Counted from the first letter of the stretch, positions 10,062-22,198 are shown. The stretch: 32,925 nt of DNA from Gnetum montanum (GCA_015680685.1 MNCI01009519.1:1729-34653); one strand, 5' to 3'. Made by a program: numbers and translations. The notes: generated by a model from the sequence alone, not told the origin.

Positions 10062-12165
10062 GGATGTTGATTTTCTTTTTACAAATTTTAGTAAAAATTG
10101 CAGTAAGTGGGATTGCCCAATGGTGTAGTTGGTTATGAATGAAAAAAACGGTTGAAACTACTACCACAACATAAATGGTGTATATTACACTTAAGAAAAT
10201 AGTGTTATGGTTTTCAAGTTGGTACCACCAACTACATTGGTTTCACTAGTGGGATCTACGTTAGGGAGTGTACAGTAGATCATAGTATTTCCCAACCAAC
10301 TATGCTAAGGTAGGAGGTGGGAAATGGTTTTTCACTTGGTAAAACAAAGCAAAATTTTTTCACCTTAGAGGATGTATGTTGGTTTTGAAAAATTAAGAAA
10401 AATCAAATACAAATTTTTATATTCTTTAAGGACTATGTTGGAGTCTTGGAAGGATCTACAATGGATTCTCACCAAGTTTTCACAGCAAGAAATTTTGGGC
10501 CTCCTTCCAAGACTACGTTGGCCTTGGAAACACATTGAATATAGGTTTTGATGTCCAAAAGTTGTAGGTTTAAATAGCAACTACATTGGGTTCAATGAAT
10601 CTAACTATTATGAAATTATTGTAAAAATCCAAATACCAACTATAACCATGCTGGATAGTAATTGTAGAAATTTTAATTCCAACATTGGACACATGCCACT
10701 ACTATGTTGGGTATTGTGGGTAAGAATTTGAACACCAATGTTGGTTTTGCTATTAAGTGTTTGCAGGTTTTTAATTTCAAAATGTGAAAGACTTGATATT
10801 TGGAAAAGGTTGAAGAAGGTTTTGGAAAATATTGGAACAAAGTTTTTGCTGAGAATTTAGGTGAAGGTCCTCCTTTTAGCACCAAAAACTGTAGCACCTA
10901 TAAAATTTAGCCACTGGAAGAATTGAGAATCCTAGCTGAAACAACATCTAAGAAATACAATCGAAGGTCCCTTGGATGGTTTGATCAATCACCTAGAGAC
11001 TTAGAGAATGTAAACAAGAATGAAAATAGGAATGGAATTGCAAATTCAAATGGAAATAAATAAACACAAAATTAAACTTGAGACTAAATCTGCACTATAA
11101 ATGAGCTAAAAACTTTATTGAAATAGAAAAACTAGTGAAAGTATAGTATTCAAAGAGTATATTTTGCATGCTTAAATGCATAAGAAGCTTGTTTTGATGG
11201 AGCTTGAAGCTTGTTGGAGTTGGCAAGTTGTGTTTTGTAGTCAAAATCCATAATCCAAGTACTCCCCAACTCCACTCATCAAAAGCCTCTTGCTAGTTTC
11301 TTCTTGAACATGCACTTTTTTGTATAAATAGTGTGAACAACGGTATTTGACTTTTGTGATACTAGGACTACATTGAGAGTCTTGGGTACTTAAGTAGATG
11401 CCAAATTACTTCAAAAATCTTAAGTGCTAAAAATGGATTTTTTTGGTGCTTAAGGTTGTTATGGTGGTATGGTTCCAAAAATTGTTTTAGAACCAAAAAT
11501 AAGTGTTCAAGTTTGGCTTTTATAGATTTTAGGTTGCAAATTTTTGCTATGATTATTGACAAATTGGTGTTTATTTGTAGGCATAACAGCTATGGTATCT
11601 AGTGAGTTGTCCATTTATGGTAAGTTTTGATACACCAAATTCATAAAAACCCATCTAAATACTATAAATAGTAAAAAAAAAATTTGTTCCTAAGTTTCCC
11701 TTCACCTCAACTACACTGGCCTTGGAAGACTACACTGGCATTTATTGGAATTTGCTAGAAATGTGGTGACTATGTCGGCCAAGTAAAGATTGTTGCAAAT
11801 TCATGATGAATACATTGGCTAGGCTACCATCACTGGAAACTATCATGAGTACACTAGCCCTTGCTAGGAAAATGGAAAACCCACTAACATTGGTCTTGCA
11901 ACTACCATGTTGGGTTTTGTGATAACTACGTTGGGAATTATTAGGAAATGAAAAACCCAACATCACAAACGTTGGGTATAGTTACTTCTAACATAGTTAA
12001 GGTTATATGTTCACAAAAATAACCCATGAAAACACCAAATTTGGTAGTCCCAAAGGCATTTTTAGCCTTTCCAAGATCATATATAGACATAATACCACTT
12101 TTTCCACTTGGGAAGTGAGGCAATAGCACTTCATGAGGCCTTTTTCACCCCCAAAAAGTTAAAGT
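10062..12165. repeat. Non-coding region with a dispersed CTACRTTGG-like motif
   Basis: Motifs close to (A)CTACRTTGG recur on the plus strand: near 10230, 10253, 10432, 10453, 10512, 10577, 10697, 11366, 11709, 11729, 11769, 11810, 11850, 11907 and 11926. They are often followed by GTCTTGG or CCTTGG. They cluster at 10.2-10.7 and 11.7-11.95 kb and are not in a fixed tandem period. No ORF fits. The block lies upstream of the minus-strand gag, so it may be that element's leader or LTR. No LTR ends were found. Confidence 0.4.
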
Positions 12166-12372
12166 ATGTATGATTACAGCTCATGGAGCACAAACCTTAC
12201 ATTTAAAATAAGATCTTGCCTCAAGTTGGATGGTGAAGGTTACAAGTTACAATATGTATTTTCTTGGTGGTATTTCAAAGCATCAAATCATGGCCTAATT
12301 ATAAAACAAATAACTTTGTATAGAGAAGGAGCAATAGAACTTGAAATAAAAATTAGTAGACAAGACTACTAG
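12166..12372 (+). other. Short open frame, 68 codons, unrecognised
   Basis: An ATG-initiated frame reads 'MYDYSSWSTNLTFKIRSC' at its start and ends 'ELEIKISRQDY'. It has no stop despite the stop-rich surroundings, and several aromatic residues. I recognise no domain and see no neighbour it belongs to. It may be chance or a short exon. Confidence 0.2.
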
Positions 12373-12574
12373 AACAACTAATGAGCTCAAGTAAACTCAT
12401 TTGATTAAGTAGAAAATCTATGATGTTAAGGTATGTAGACTACACAAACTTATAACTCTATTTAATGAGTGAGTAATTAGAAAGAGGCATGATGTAAAAA
12501 AAATTCAACACCTTGCATTCCCAACTCCAATAAATGATCATAGCTAAGCCAACACTATAAGTAAAAATCAACCT

Positions 12575-13090
12575 GTTGGAGAACATGTACATCCTTCTCC
12601 ATGAAGTAGCTATCAAAATCCCTAAGAAGAGACTCAAGGAGGTAGAAGAGGATAGGAGGTATCTTTATGTGGTTCAAACTTCTGTAGATCGACCATACAT
12701 AAGGCTAGAGTAAAAACTTCATCGAGTAGTGATCAAGTTGGACATGACCGAGTGTGAGCTCTCGTAAGCAAGAAGAAGTTATGAGCAGCTCTAGATGAAT
12801 GATGAGGAACAATGTCTAATATTTCTACAAAAGTAGGAACTAATGCATGAAAAGAAAATCAAGAGCTTTATGTAAGGGTAATGGACCTTAAGATTCAACT
12901 TCAAAGATTTCACATGTTTGCATCCAAATCTTCAAGATTCTTCTAATATTATGTAGGTAAGTCAAGGAACTTCTTCTCTTAGTCACCACCCCCTAGTACG
13001 TCTTAGTGATGTGGTCATCATCTATATATCTGTATAGTTGTCTTCCTCTACATTAATAATGTCATGTGTCTAGTCCTAGTTTTATGTCTT
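12575..13090 (+). pseudogene. Charged, coiled-coil-like ORF remnant
   Basis: A frame open from about 12575 to 12710 reads 'ENMYILLHEVAIKIPKKR' followed by an acidic/basic stretch 'LKEVEEDRRYLYVV'. After stops and shifts, 'ENQELYVRVMDLKIQLQRF' appears at about 12860-12915 in another frame, and a Pro run (SPPP) near 12985. The composition resembles the C-terminal part of the gypsy extra ORFs in this window, but I could not align it residue by residue. It may be the tail of another element's extra ORF. Confidence 0.3.
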
Positions 13091-14343
13091 GGATGTTAAA
13101 GCTATGAAAGTAGCTTTACTTAGTTTTGAGGAAATGATGAATTATCTAATGGCATTTTATAAGTACATTGTAAGCCCTAGACCTAGCAAGTATTTTACAT
13201 CCTATGTTAATGATTTTTGCATATATAATTGTAGTTTCTATCTTTCATTTTTGCATCTTAGCCTTCCATTTTTCACATCCTATTTTGGGCCATGGTTTTT
13301 GGCTTTCTATGATGTTTCTAGCTTTATTTGAGAATCTTAGGAAACTTACATATTTTCTGGTATTTCAAATTTCATCCAAACTTGGAAGCGGAGTGCACTA
13401 TAAAGAGGGATACAATGACTACCCTATGTTACCATTGGGGGACTGACACATCCTCTTGGTAGGTTTGGTTTGACTCTTTTAGTTTTAAGTTATCTTGGTA
13501 TGTTTCTTGATTACCTAGACTACATTGATGGACCTTCATTAATGCTTGAACACTAGTGAACCTCTATCATTTTGTGGCAAAAACTATGAATAGCTGGGAT
13601 GAGTTATCATACTTAACAATTCCATTCATAGCATTTTTCATTTGGATTTTGGCAACCAATTTTATGTGAAGATCTTTTTCTCCCTTGGGTTAGCTGATTT
13701 TCTTTCTTTTTGTATGTTTTAAGTTATTACTTTCATAAGTATGACTATACTCTATCAAAGTGCTACCTTGTTTATGTAGCCCAAAACCATCTAGTGTTTG
13801 CATGATGAATAAAGTTCTTGGTTTTCTCTTCTTTTACCATTGATGTATTAAACATTAAAAATCATAAAAATATTTATTTATTTTCCATTTGATTGAGCTA
13901 CAGAAATTCATTTCTTAACTAAGAATATCATAACTATAAGGCAAGATGTTAGGTTATCAAGGCTATGACTAAGAGCCATGTTTGTTATATTTTGTGTGTG
14001 GTGTTGCACCTATCTCTAAGAGGGAATCAACATGAGAATTTCACCTATCCCCAAGAGGGATTATGATGCATGTGTATTTATATCTATATTGTTTATTACA
14101 CTTCTAAAATTCATTAATATCATAAAACACAAAATTACAAATATTCTCTCTCACTGTGGTGACATGAATTTTTATTGCATCATATGTATTATAATATCTT
14201 TTACATTTATTAAATGTAATGATATACACAAGTGTTCTTGGTGATCTACTCAACATCCTCTTTAAAGGTTACAACCATATCACATTATGATTTGTATGAT
14301 AAATCCCATTAGTTCAAAACTAGCAAGAATCCTATCAAGAGTG
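13091..14343. other. No gene recognised; T-rich spacer
   Basis: The stretch is AT-rich and stop-rich. A TATA-like CACTATAAAGAGG lies near 13398, and a purine run TTGGGGGA at 13435-13442. By position this should be the spacer between integrase and extra ORF of the outer element, but it does not visibly match the inner element's spacer (26.6-28.7 kb), and no integrase remnant could be read on its left. Confidence 0.3.
14007..14060 (+). repeat. Direct repeat, 19 bp at 35-bp period
   Basis: CACCTATCTCTAAGAGGGA (14007-14025) recurs as CACCTATCCCCAAGAGGGA (14042-14060), differing by two T/C changes. Confidence 0.7.
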
Positions 14344-15633
14344 GTACATGGAAAGGACATAAATATTTCAAATAATAAATAAATGGATGAAATAGTAAAA
14401 ATAAAAAATATCATAAACTCCTACTCTTTCGAGGCCACCATAGAAGACTTAAGACTCCAAAATGTTGAAAAAAAAGTCATAACCATCTCTACCAAATTCA
14501 ATACAGAGAATAAAAAAAGAATAAATGTAGCATGCATATAGAGTAGAAAATAAATTATATGGGGTAATTAGTTAAGCAAAAATGATATACTTCAAAATTA
14601 TGTTGTACCATATTAATTTGATGGTATGACTAAGAAAGATCACACTATTTTCTACAAGAGGACATATACAACACTTAGCAAGAAGTTTCTATTCAACCTA
14701 CCATAACTTTTATTTTTGAAAATAGAAAAGATATTTTAGAAAAATGAGAATGGTGGTAGGAAGATAATTTTCTTTTTATGTTTAATCAAAAAACTCTGCA
14801 AAATGAACGGGATTTTCCACTACTCCAACAATGCTCTTCATAGGGAACCTACAATATCATGGCCTAAGATGATGAAGAAAAAGCCTCTACTAAGGCTATA
14901 GCAAGAAACCCTACCAATAGATGTTGAAGCAAACAATAAAACTTATGATGATGGAAAAGGAGAAAGTACACTGAAATGTCAAACCGACCACCTACAGGAG
15001 GTGGTAAAGATTATCTTTCTTCATGATCTACTTACATGAACTCTCACAAGTCATAAGTTTTCAATATGATGATCTCTCCAACCTCTTCAACACCAAATGA
15101 AGCTAGTCATCATCCAAGTGAGCCTTGCCATAATAGGAGTTGTAGTATCCCTACCTACTAAATAGATGTTAGAAATTTTAAACAATGTTGCAGTGTTCTC
15201 TATTATACTAGAGGAGATAGATGGAGCCACAGTGGTAGTTATGCTACACAAAGGACAAGCTATAGTTACAAAGGTAGTGGTTGATAGAATTTGCAAAGAA
15301 CTTAAAGTCCTTATAGCATCTAACCCAAACTTTGCTACAATGGAAAATATTTAAATATTTGAAGGGCTAGTTTAATGGATGTAGAATCTATGATGAGTAC
15401 AACACAATATGAGAAGATATTAAACATATTAGTTAAGCTAGGAAAGTAATTCTAAATGTCTTTAACATCCCTAAAAACATCACAACAACCTAGTTTATAC
15501 TCATTGAAACTAAGTACAAGCTAGTTATTATTGAAACTTAGCTTCAGTAAGAGGAGTCATTGAACTAGAAATTGATAGAAGAAGTTGCATGACATTATGC
15601 CTAGCTAACCCATCCTGCAATTCATTAACCTGG
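14344..15633 (+). pseudogene. Outer gypsy element: extra 3' ORF, first part, interrupted by insertion
   Basis: This region is a paralogue of the inner element's extra ORF at 29087-30370. Ungapped matching blocks include 'IVKIKNI' (inner 'IVKIKDI'), 'IYFKIMLYHINLMV' (inner 'IYFKIAAYHLNLVV'), 'TYTTLSKKFLFNLP' (inner 'ACTTLSKIFLVNLP'), 'FFLCLIKKLCKMNGI' (inner 'PFLCLIQKLCKRIGI') and 'DGATVVVMLHKGQ' (inner 'EGATILVMQHQGQ'). Upstream, 'RVVHGKDINIS' resembles the start of the plant transposon-protein (Transposase_32-like) domain. The frame runs up to 15633, where the inner LTR begins, and resumes at 32641. Stops are mostly TAG or TAA. Its role in the element is unknown. Confidence 0.75.
15629..15633. 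other. Target-site duplication, left copy (CCTGG)
   Basis: CCTGG sits directly before the TG of the 5' LTR. The matching CCTAG follows the 3' LTR at 32636-32640, differing by one G-to-A transition. Five bases is the normal target duplication for Ty3/gypsy integrases. Confidence 0.7.
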
Positions 15634-15655
15634 TGATGGGTCCTAGTTTGGTTGT

Positions 15656-15701
15656 GTCAATGAGGCCTTGTCAACATAGGATCAATTTTTTGAATATAAA
15701 T
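15656..15701 (+). promoter_or_regulatory. U3 promoter: GAGGCC palindrome and TATA box
   Basis: GTCAATGAGGCCTTGTCAAC (15656-15675) is a 20-bp inverted repeat with two mismatched pairs around GGCC. TATAAAT follows at 15695-15701, 19 bp downstream. The same spacing occurs in the 3' LTR. The palindrome is probably a binding site for a dimeric plant transcription factor (inference). Confidence 0.6.
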
Positions 15702-15872
15702 ACACACTCACTAGCTACATTTATGGCAATGAGATTTTAATAGTAGCCAAACTTTTGCAATTTTTACATTTGAAAGTTTGAATATTTCTCTTGAGTTTCC
15801 ATAGTAGGACTCATTGAGTGTACGGATATTTATTCGAACATTGTTATACCTAAGCATAACAGTGTGTGCAAC

Positions 15873-15878
15873 AATAAA
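15873..15878 (+). terminator. LTR polyadenylation signal
   Basis: AATAAA lies 178 bp after the TATA box, conserved at 32034-32039 with the same distance, as expected for the R region of an LTR. Confidence 0.55.
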
Positions 15879-16484
15879 GATGAGCTTTTTGATAAACCTT
15901 GCAACATTTTGGATAGATTAAATATTTCATTTATGCATTTAATGTTTTCAATTAGTTATTTAATATTTTCCAATAATTAATCTAATTAAGATAATTAAGT
16001 GAGATAAGATAGATAGATTAAATACATAAATATGACTACTTCGATCGTAACATATATTCTCTTGGAAATCCTAATAGTGTTAGTGCTTGGTGCACCTAGT
16101 AGCATAGTGCTTAGTAACTTAGCAGAGGATACGTGGGTTTAAGACATGTGCAAAAATTTGGAAAGAATGTTTATGTTAGGATTAGTTAGAGACTAGTTAG
16201 TCAATTAATTTAGATTAGTCATTAAATAACTCTATCTCTCTTTCCTCATGCATCTAAAAACATAAAACATAAAATGATAAAAATGATAGGCCTAAATTAC
16301 TCTTAACCATACCATTATGCTTCAAAAGTGTAATAAGGAAGACAATGAATGACCTTAGGGCAAGGTTCACTTCCTAGAAGACTTGTGTACCAAAAACTGT
16401 AAAGTCCATGGAATTTGATTAGATTGTGCATGAATGCTTTGTGATTCGTATGGTTGGGTGTAGGGGTACCTCACCACTCATCAT

Positions 16485-16502
16485 TGGCACTGTTGCTAGG
16501 GA
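16485..16502 (+). other. Primer binding site for tRNA-Asp, decayed
   Basis: TGGCACTGTTGCTAGGGA follows the LTR end after one base. The plant tRNA-Asp(GUC) 3' end predicts TGGCGCCGTTGCCGGGGA, the usual site of Tat/Athila elements. The four differences are all C-to-T or G-to-A changes, three of them in positions that were CpG or CCG. Confidence 0.75.
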
Positions 16503-16649
16503 CTTTGTTTGTTGAATGTGCAGTATCTAAGATTAGTGAATACTATTAATATCGTTGGATGAACTCAAGGTTAACATCACTCTCAAATGACATATAACTA
16601 CTAAGCACACTAATAATTTTATTTGTTTTCCAAAATTTCTTCTTCTCAC

Positions 16650-18720
16650 AAGGATGAAGATGTCAAACCACTGGTCCCACAAGAGTGCAAAGTGTTATAT
16701 ACTCATCCAGATGAGTATGTACTAGACTTCACCTTCATCCTACATCAGGATGAATAGCTGCAATGGCATGATATGGAGGGCAACATTGTATTTCCTCTTG
16801 ATTGATCTATGCCTAGGATGCTATTTCAAACCCTTAAAAATGTTGGAGATCTTGGATCTTTAGAAGGAATTTGTTGTGAATGATCATGACACTTGGGACT
16901 ACCATCCCACTAAAACACAATGCAAGGGAGATCGACACTAGGTGAACCACCATGAGTTTACAAAGAAAAAATGTTTCACTAATCCCTTGTTCCTCCTAAA
17001 TTAAGATTATAATGAGGATACTCCCTTTGTAGGTTCTTAACATGAATATTCTCCACCCCTTATCATTGGTAATGAGGGTGTGACCTTGAACCTACGATCC
17101 ACTATTCATAAAAGTGACAATCAAGATAGGGACTTGGGTAAACATCACAATAGTAAAGGATCTAAGGATGGTGATTACAATGAGCAAAAAAATGGTGGTA
17201 GACACTGTAGTGGCTATGATGGTCCACCTTCCTTTGCATCCTCTTCATCTAATTCTGAACATTCCTCTTCATCTTATGGTTCTCATAAAAGTTGCCATCA
17301 AGATAATCATTATGAAGGTAATCAACAAGACAACAATGACCATCAAAGCCATAAAAAATGCAGAGGTAACAGAAACCATCATCAACAAAAACATGATGAT
17401 GAGCCTCTATTGGAAACTCAAAGCATGCTCAACATTGTATAGGTAGTAAAGATCCCAACCAAGCATATGAAAGATAGTCAGGTCAAGCACCTAGACATGA
17501 ATAATATCCCACAATTTGAGAAGGGATACAATTTTGATCCACATAATCATCTACAAACTTTCCACAATGCCTGTGCCTTACAAAACATTGAAAATGATTG
17601 GTAGAAACTCAAGCTTTTCCCCAGGACACTTATGAAAAAACCTAAGAGTTGGTACTGATCCCTGGAACTAGAATCCATTTGCTAATGGAGTACCATGTTA
17701 GAGCTATTTAATGACAAATACTAGATATACTCTAGAGTGTTTAATATGAGAAGGTAAATCCAAGGCTAGAAACAAGGAATACATGAACCCTTGGATGATA
17801 CCATGGGTAGATATTATTTACTCTTACACTGATTCCCTAGCCATGATTATTCTCAAAGGGAACAACTTCGCCACATCATAGATGAGCTTAGAGTAGAAAC
17901 TAGAAGAACTCTTGAAGTGTATGCCTAAGGGAGATTGTTTGAATTGAGAGCTGATTAGATCCAAAGGTTGATAGAGTAGGTAGTAAAAGAAGAAGGTGAG
18001 TTACAAAAAAGGAAAAGTGCATAAGATTATAATAAGGACCCTTCCATCAGGAAATGGAAGGTTTAATTTTGTGATGAGGAGGAGTTACCACTCGATGAAG
18101 TAGTGAACAGGAAAACCTTACTCATCCAAAAATCTATTTCTGATATATTAGCAAAGGTTGATAAATTATGGAACTCTTTGGATAAAAAATTCCAAACTAC
18201 TATGAATATTGCTGAAGAATCTAAAGAGAAAAATAGTGATCATAACTATAGGAGGTGAAAAGAAGCTAAATGTGCCTACTAGAGAGGTAAGAGCAAAGGT
18301 GATCTTATTAAGGAAGTTGTGGAGAGAAACTCCAAAGATGATTCTGGTTGTGACATCTATCAATATGAACATCCAAAAGAGTGTTTCTTAATGGTGTCAC
18401 ACTTACAAGAGTCTAGGGTATATGCATTGAATCCTTGGCTAGCACGTAGGAAAGCACCCATGCGATTGCCTTATCCTCAAGCCAATCCAAGGTAGTTGCA
18501 CTAGCAACAATAAGTTTACTACCCAAGTGGAGCTCCACCACAATCATATGAACAATAACAATAGTGGAACCAACCACATTTGTGGGAAATGCTACCACTA
18601 AGGCAGTAGTATCCTTACAAGAAACTAGATTCATATAGGCACTACGTTTAGCAACTTGTTTCTCCAAGAAGTTCTATAAGGCATGCCTCATTTCAACATC
18701 ACTATTACCCTCTAACGTAC
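16650..18720 (+). pseudogene. gag of the inner element
   Basis: The N-terminal part begins near 16650 ('ECKVLYTHPDEYVLDFTF'). A Ser/His/Asn-rich hydrophilic linker (17080-17440; 'SSSSNSEHSSSSYGSHK') follows. The gag core lies at about 17520-17960 ('YNFDPHNHLQTFHNA', 'KLKLFPRTL', 'LELFNDKY', 'EQLRHIIDELRVETR'). A basic region ('RGKSKGDLIKEVVE') and a Pro/Gln-rich part ('LPYPQANPR') lead to the protease. I see no clear CCHC zinc knuckle. Stops are mostly TAG with some TGA at Trp/Gln-like positions, and at least one frameshift occurs in the N-terminal region. Gag would form the capsid particle in the cytoplasm. Confidence 0.7.
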
Positions 18721-18984
18721 CACCAAATAAATTCACCATCTACTCAAGGAGAAAACCCATATTCATGCCACCCTCTGCATCTATTTGCATACACACTTCC
18801 ACCCTCAACCTAGTTACCTCTTACTCCATCCATGCAAGGTGAGATTCCTCCACAGCCATAGTAATGAAATGCTACAAGGGCTATACATTCACAACCAACT
18901 TTTTAGCCAAGTGGTTTGGACAATTGGTCCAAGAAAAGACCCTTATTCTAACCCAAAATTCCTCTTCAACCCTCACAACCTAGT

Positions 18985-19500
18985 ATGGTTGATCACCCTA
19001 CATCTCTAGTACCCTCATCATCTGCAATAAATACCTTCAAGTACCCTTCAAACCAAACACCATCTCAGATCTACACTATGATGCTAACGCATGATGTTTC
19101 TAATTGGATCAAGGCTAGAAACCTTCCTACAAAAAGATCTGACTTAGGAAGTCCACTCATTTACCTAAAAATTGCTAAACATGAGCCATGCAAGGCTCTT
19201 CTTGATTCTGGTTCTAGTGTTAATCTCATCTCCCATGACATATACAAGGCCTAGAACCTACCACCTTTTAAGAAGAGTAACATCCATCTAAAATTGGTAG
19301 ATCAATCAATCACTATTCCTTTGAGATTAATGGAGGACATTATGACCACAATAAGTGGGTGATCCTATCCTATTGATTTTTTGATGATCAAGGTTGAAAA
19401 CTGTAAAGGTGACTTTCCCATCATTATGGGATGGACTTGGTTAAGCACGGTTGATGCATGTATGGGCATAAGGCACCTCTCCTTGGAAATATCCAAGGAA
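18985..19500 (+). pseudogene. Aspartic protease (retropepsin) of the inner element
   Basis: The frame reads 'LGSPLIYLKIAKHEPCKA' then the active site 'LLDSGSSVNLIS' (about 19198-19233), with the D-S-G triad intact, and the flap and C-terminal part with 'FPIIMGWTWLSTVDAC' (about 19418-19465), equivalent to the ILGRPWL motif of relatives (Gly kept, R-P changed to W-T). One TAG and one TGA break it. It shares the frame of gag, while RT lies in another frame, so either a frameshift or decay separates PR and RT near 19.5-19.76 kb. Confidence 0.8.
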
Positions 19501-19763
19501 ATGAATTTGAAAAATTAAAGAAAAAGCATATTCCATGCATCACATATAGTGATAATGGGTGCAATTTTGTGTAAAAGATTTGATCCATCAAAAGTACATA
19601 CATCAAAGCATGCAATCAATGTGCACAAGAAATAGATATTCAAAGGTGTTTGTATGCAATAGCCATAAAATAGGAGGGTACCCAGTGGCTGATAGCCAAC
19701 TTAGATAGTAGCACATTATGCATAGAACCAAATGAGAGCCTAACATGTGCTTATGTTGAAAGC

Positions 19764-20960
19764 ATGGATGAACTTGAGCAAGTTCATCACCAACTCTTTA
19801 ATGATGAAGATGATAATACCTATTGGGGAGAGCTAGAAATCCCTAATAATTTTAAGCAAAAGCCCCTAGAATTGAAAATCCTACCAACCAACATGAAATG
19901 TGCATTTTTAAATAGTGGAAAAACAATCATAATCAATGCCAAAATTGCTCCTAAACAAAAAGAAAAGTTGTTAAAGGTGGTTAACAAATGGTCAACGACC
20001 TTTGCTTAGTCATATCCTAAGCTAATAGGAATTGATCCAAGGATATGTCAACATCACATTTACACCAACCCAGCCATGAAGCCAAGAAGATAGCTACAAA
20101 GATAGCTAAATCCCAAATTGAAGTAGATCATCAAGGAGAAAATAGAGCAACTCCTCAAGGTAGGGCTCATCTATCCCATCGTGGATAGTGAATGGGTTAG
20201 CCCACTCATAATTGTGCCAAAGAAATGTGGTAAGTGGTAGGTCTACATCAACTTAAAGTTGTTGAATATGGCAACATTTAAAGATCATTTTCCATTGCCA
20301 TTTATGGATCAAGTGTTGAACACCATATCTGGGCATTACTATTATAGTTTCTTGGATGGTTATAAGAGCTGTAATCAAATCCAAATTACACCAGAACATC
20401 AAGCCAAGACAACATTCACAAGTCCCTAGAGGACTTTTGCATATTGTAAGATTCCATTTGGTCTATGCAATGTCCCTGTAACATTTCAACACCTAGTCCT
20501 TAGTATTTTCCAATAGTAGATTAATAGTGATGTGGATGTCTTCATGGATGACTTCTCCACCTATGGAGCTACATTTGAGAAAGTCGTGGACCACCTTGAG
20601 GAAGTACTGAAGAGATGTGTTGAAATAAACTTATGGCTCAATTAGCAAAAGAGTCATCTCATGGTTCAAGAAGGCATTGTTTTGGGGCACTAAATTTCAC
20701 AATAAGGGATTGAGGTAGACCCAGAAAAGATAAGAGTCATCTAAGAAATTACATGTCAACTAGAGATAGTCAAAGAGGCTAGATCATTCCTTAGACATAC
20801 TAGCTACTAGTAGCGATTCATAGAGAATTTATCTAAGATCGTAAAGTCATTGGTCAAGCTAACAAAGAAATATGCTCTATTCATCTAGACCAAGGAATAT
20901 GAATATTCATTTCAACAGTTGAAGGAAAAACTCATAGAAACTCCAATTCTATGGGTACCA
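19764..20960 (+). pseudogene. Reverse transcriptase of the inner element
   Basis: One frame carries the whole RT. The lead-in is 'LELKILPTNMKCAFL' and 'APKQKEKLLKVV', followed by 'LLKVGLIYPIVDSEWVSPL', 'FKDHFPLPFMDQ', 'SFLDGYKSCNQI', 'IPFGLCNVPVTFQ' and the catalytic box 'VFMDDFSTYG' at about 20538-20567, then 'GIEVDPEKIRVI' and 'ARSFLRH'. FMDD matches the variable first residue of the Y/F-x-D-D motif, and both Asp are present. Damage is almost only stop codons (many TAG). It would copy the element RNA into DNA in the particle. The wording is closest to Athila/Tat RTs as I know them. Confidence 0.9.
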
Positions 20961-20984
20961 AACTAGTCTAGACTATTTCACATA

Positions 20985-21237
20985 ATGATGGATGCATCTA
21001 ATTATGCTTTTAGAGTTCTGCTTACATAGTTGGATGATAAAAATGAACCATATTACATCCACTATGTGAGCCAAAGCATTGTGGGTGCACAATTGAATTA
21101 CATCACAACTAAAAAGAACTAATGGTAGTGGTGTACGCTCTCAACAAGTTTAAGCACTATGTGATTGGCTATAAAGTATTTGTGCATACAAATGATAGTG
21201 CCATCTACTTCCTGATGAATAAGCCAATGATGATCCC
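20985..21237 (+). pseudogene. RNase H domain of the inner element, N-terminal part
   Basis: 'LFHIMMDASNYAFRVLL' carries the first catalytic Asp of the plant gypsy RNase H, followed by 'YYIHYVSQSIVGAQLNY'. Near 21117 a single base is missing, so 'ELMVVVYALNKFKHYVIGY' continues in another frame, then 'FLMNKPMMIP'. The domain stops at 21237, where a 3.8-kb insertion begins, and resumes at 25080. Confidence 0.85.
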
Positions 21238-22198
21238 TTGTATCATATGATTGTTGACACATTTTGGCCATTTCATGGAACAGGTTGGCATGATAAAACT
21301 GATTAAAGGTTCTTGCAATTTGATAGTTGGAGAAGTGGCAAGAATTTCAATTTGTAGAGAAAAAGAATAAGAGTTAAAATGCAGTTTACAACAACATTCC
21401 CTTACTTTAAGAAAAAAATATGGAAACACTGTTCCTATATCAAGCTTACAAGTCTCCACTGATGAGTACAGGATCACTAACGTGTTGTTCTTCATCTACG
21501 TACCATCTTAGAACCTTGAAACACTAGAAGTAGACTTCAATTTAGGCTTTTCAACATGAAAAGGTAGAAAATAAAAAAGGGCTTCTTCAGGGTTCTAGGT
21601 AATAAACGAGCTGTTGGCAAGGGTTTTGTAGAAGAACTCAGCAGGCTTAGGCATATCGGTTGCTGTTTAGTTTTGGTAGTGTTCGAGGGACCCAAAATCT
21701 TTGGACTTGGAAGGATAAAAAAATATCCTCAAGTTTGGCAGTATATCTTGGTAATCTGGCCTCAACAAGTAGGAAGAAAGATACAAGTTTGTTTACCAGT
21801 TGAACATCTAAAATAGCATGGAAGGATTTTGAGAGAATCATGCCTAATGAAAATATTGATTGCATTTTCCAATTAAGACAAAGAAAGAATATCAGAATCA
21901 CAGAGAGTATTTTGTTCATGGTCAAATCCATTAGTGATGATTTGCAAAGCACTGGTTCTTGAGTATTTAGTGTTCAACTAGGAGCTTCAAGTGAACTCCA
22001 ACTGCTGGGAGAGCTTTGCGTGGATTGGCCAATGACGATAGAATCTGGGAGAACTGCTCATGGGAAGCCGGATCAAAACTTCACCGTACGTTTTCAATAT
22101 GCTCTAAAACGAAACCCTATTTCTCCATACCTCAAAGCCTCTCAGCGAACCCGAGGTCAAAACCTTAAAGCAGCAAATCGACGATCTGTACTAGGTAA
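21238..22198. other. Left part of the insertion, no gene recognised
   Basis: No domain was recognised. From about 22010 to 22260 the DNA is richer in CpG than its surroundings (for example GCGTGG, GACGAT, ACCGTACG, ATCGACGAT), and a frame from 22020 stays open to 22256 ('MDWPMTIESGRTAHGKPD'). It could be an upstream part of the LRR gene or unrelated sequence. Confidence 0.3.

Larger units (their letters stand above)
15634..16483 (+). repeat. 5' LTR of the inner element (850 bp)
   Basis: The LTR starts TGATGGG and ends TCATCA, one base before the primer site. It matches 31767-32635 along its length. U3 is very short: one GAGGCC palindrome (15656-15675) and a TATA box 19 bp later. AATAAA follows at 15873. 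The remaining 600 bp is an AT-rich R-U5 with no ORF. Confidence 0.85.

Noticed and set aside
13435-13446. Polypurine-tract-like TTGGGGGA followed by CTGACA, as a possible 3' LTR start
   Set aside because: No matching LTR end or second LTR copy could be found, and the outer element's extra ORF begins only 0.9 kb further right, which makes an LTR start here unlikely.
15634-16483. LTR block as a 3' LTR of the outer element shared with the inner 5' LTR
   Set aside because: The outer extra ORF continues in frame after 32640, so this LTR interrupts it and belongs to the inner insertion only.
17114-17446. Second open frame over the gag linker (Met/Ile/Lys-rich)
   Set aside because: It is the shifted reading of the Ser/His/Asn-rich gag linker at 17080-17442, which fits the gag frame that follows.
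21647-21952. Minus-strand frame of 101 codons in the insertion
   Set aside because: It has no domain, a composition typical of random AT-rich frames, and no support from context.
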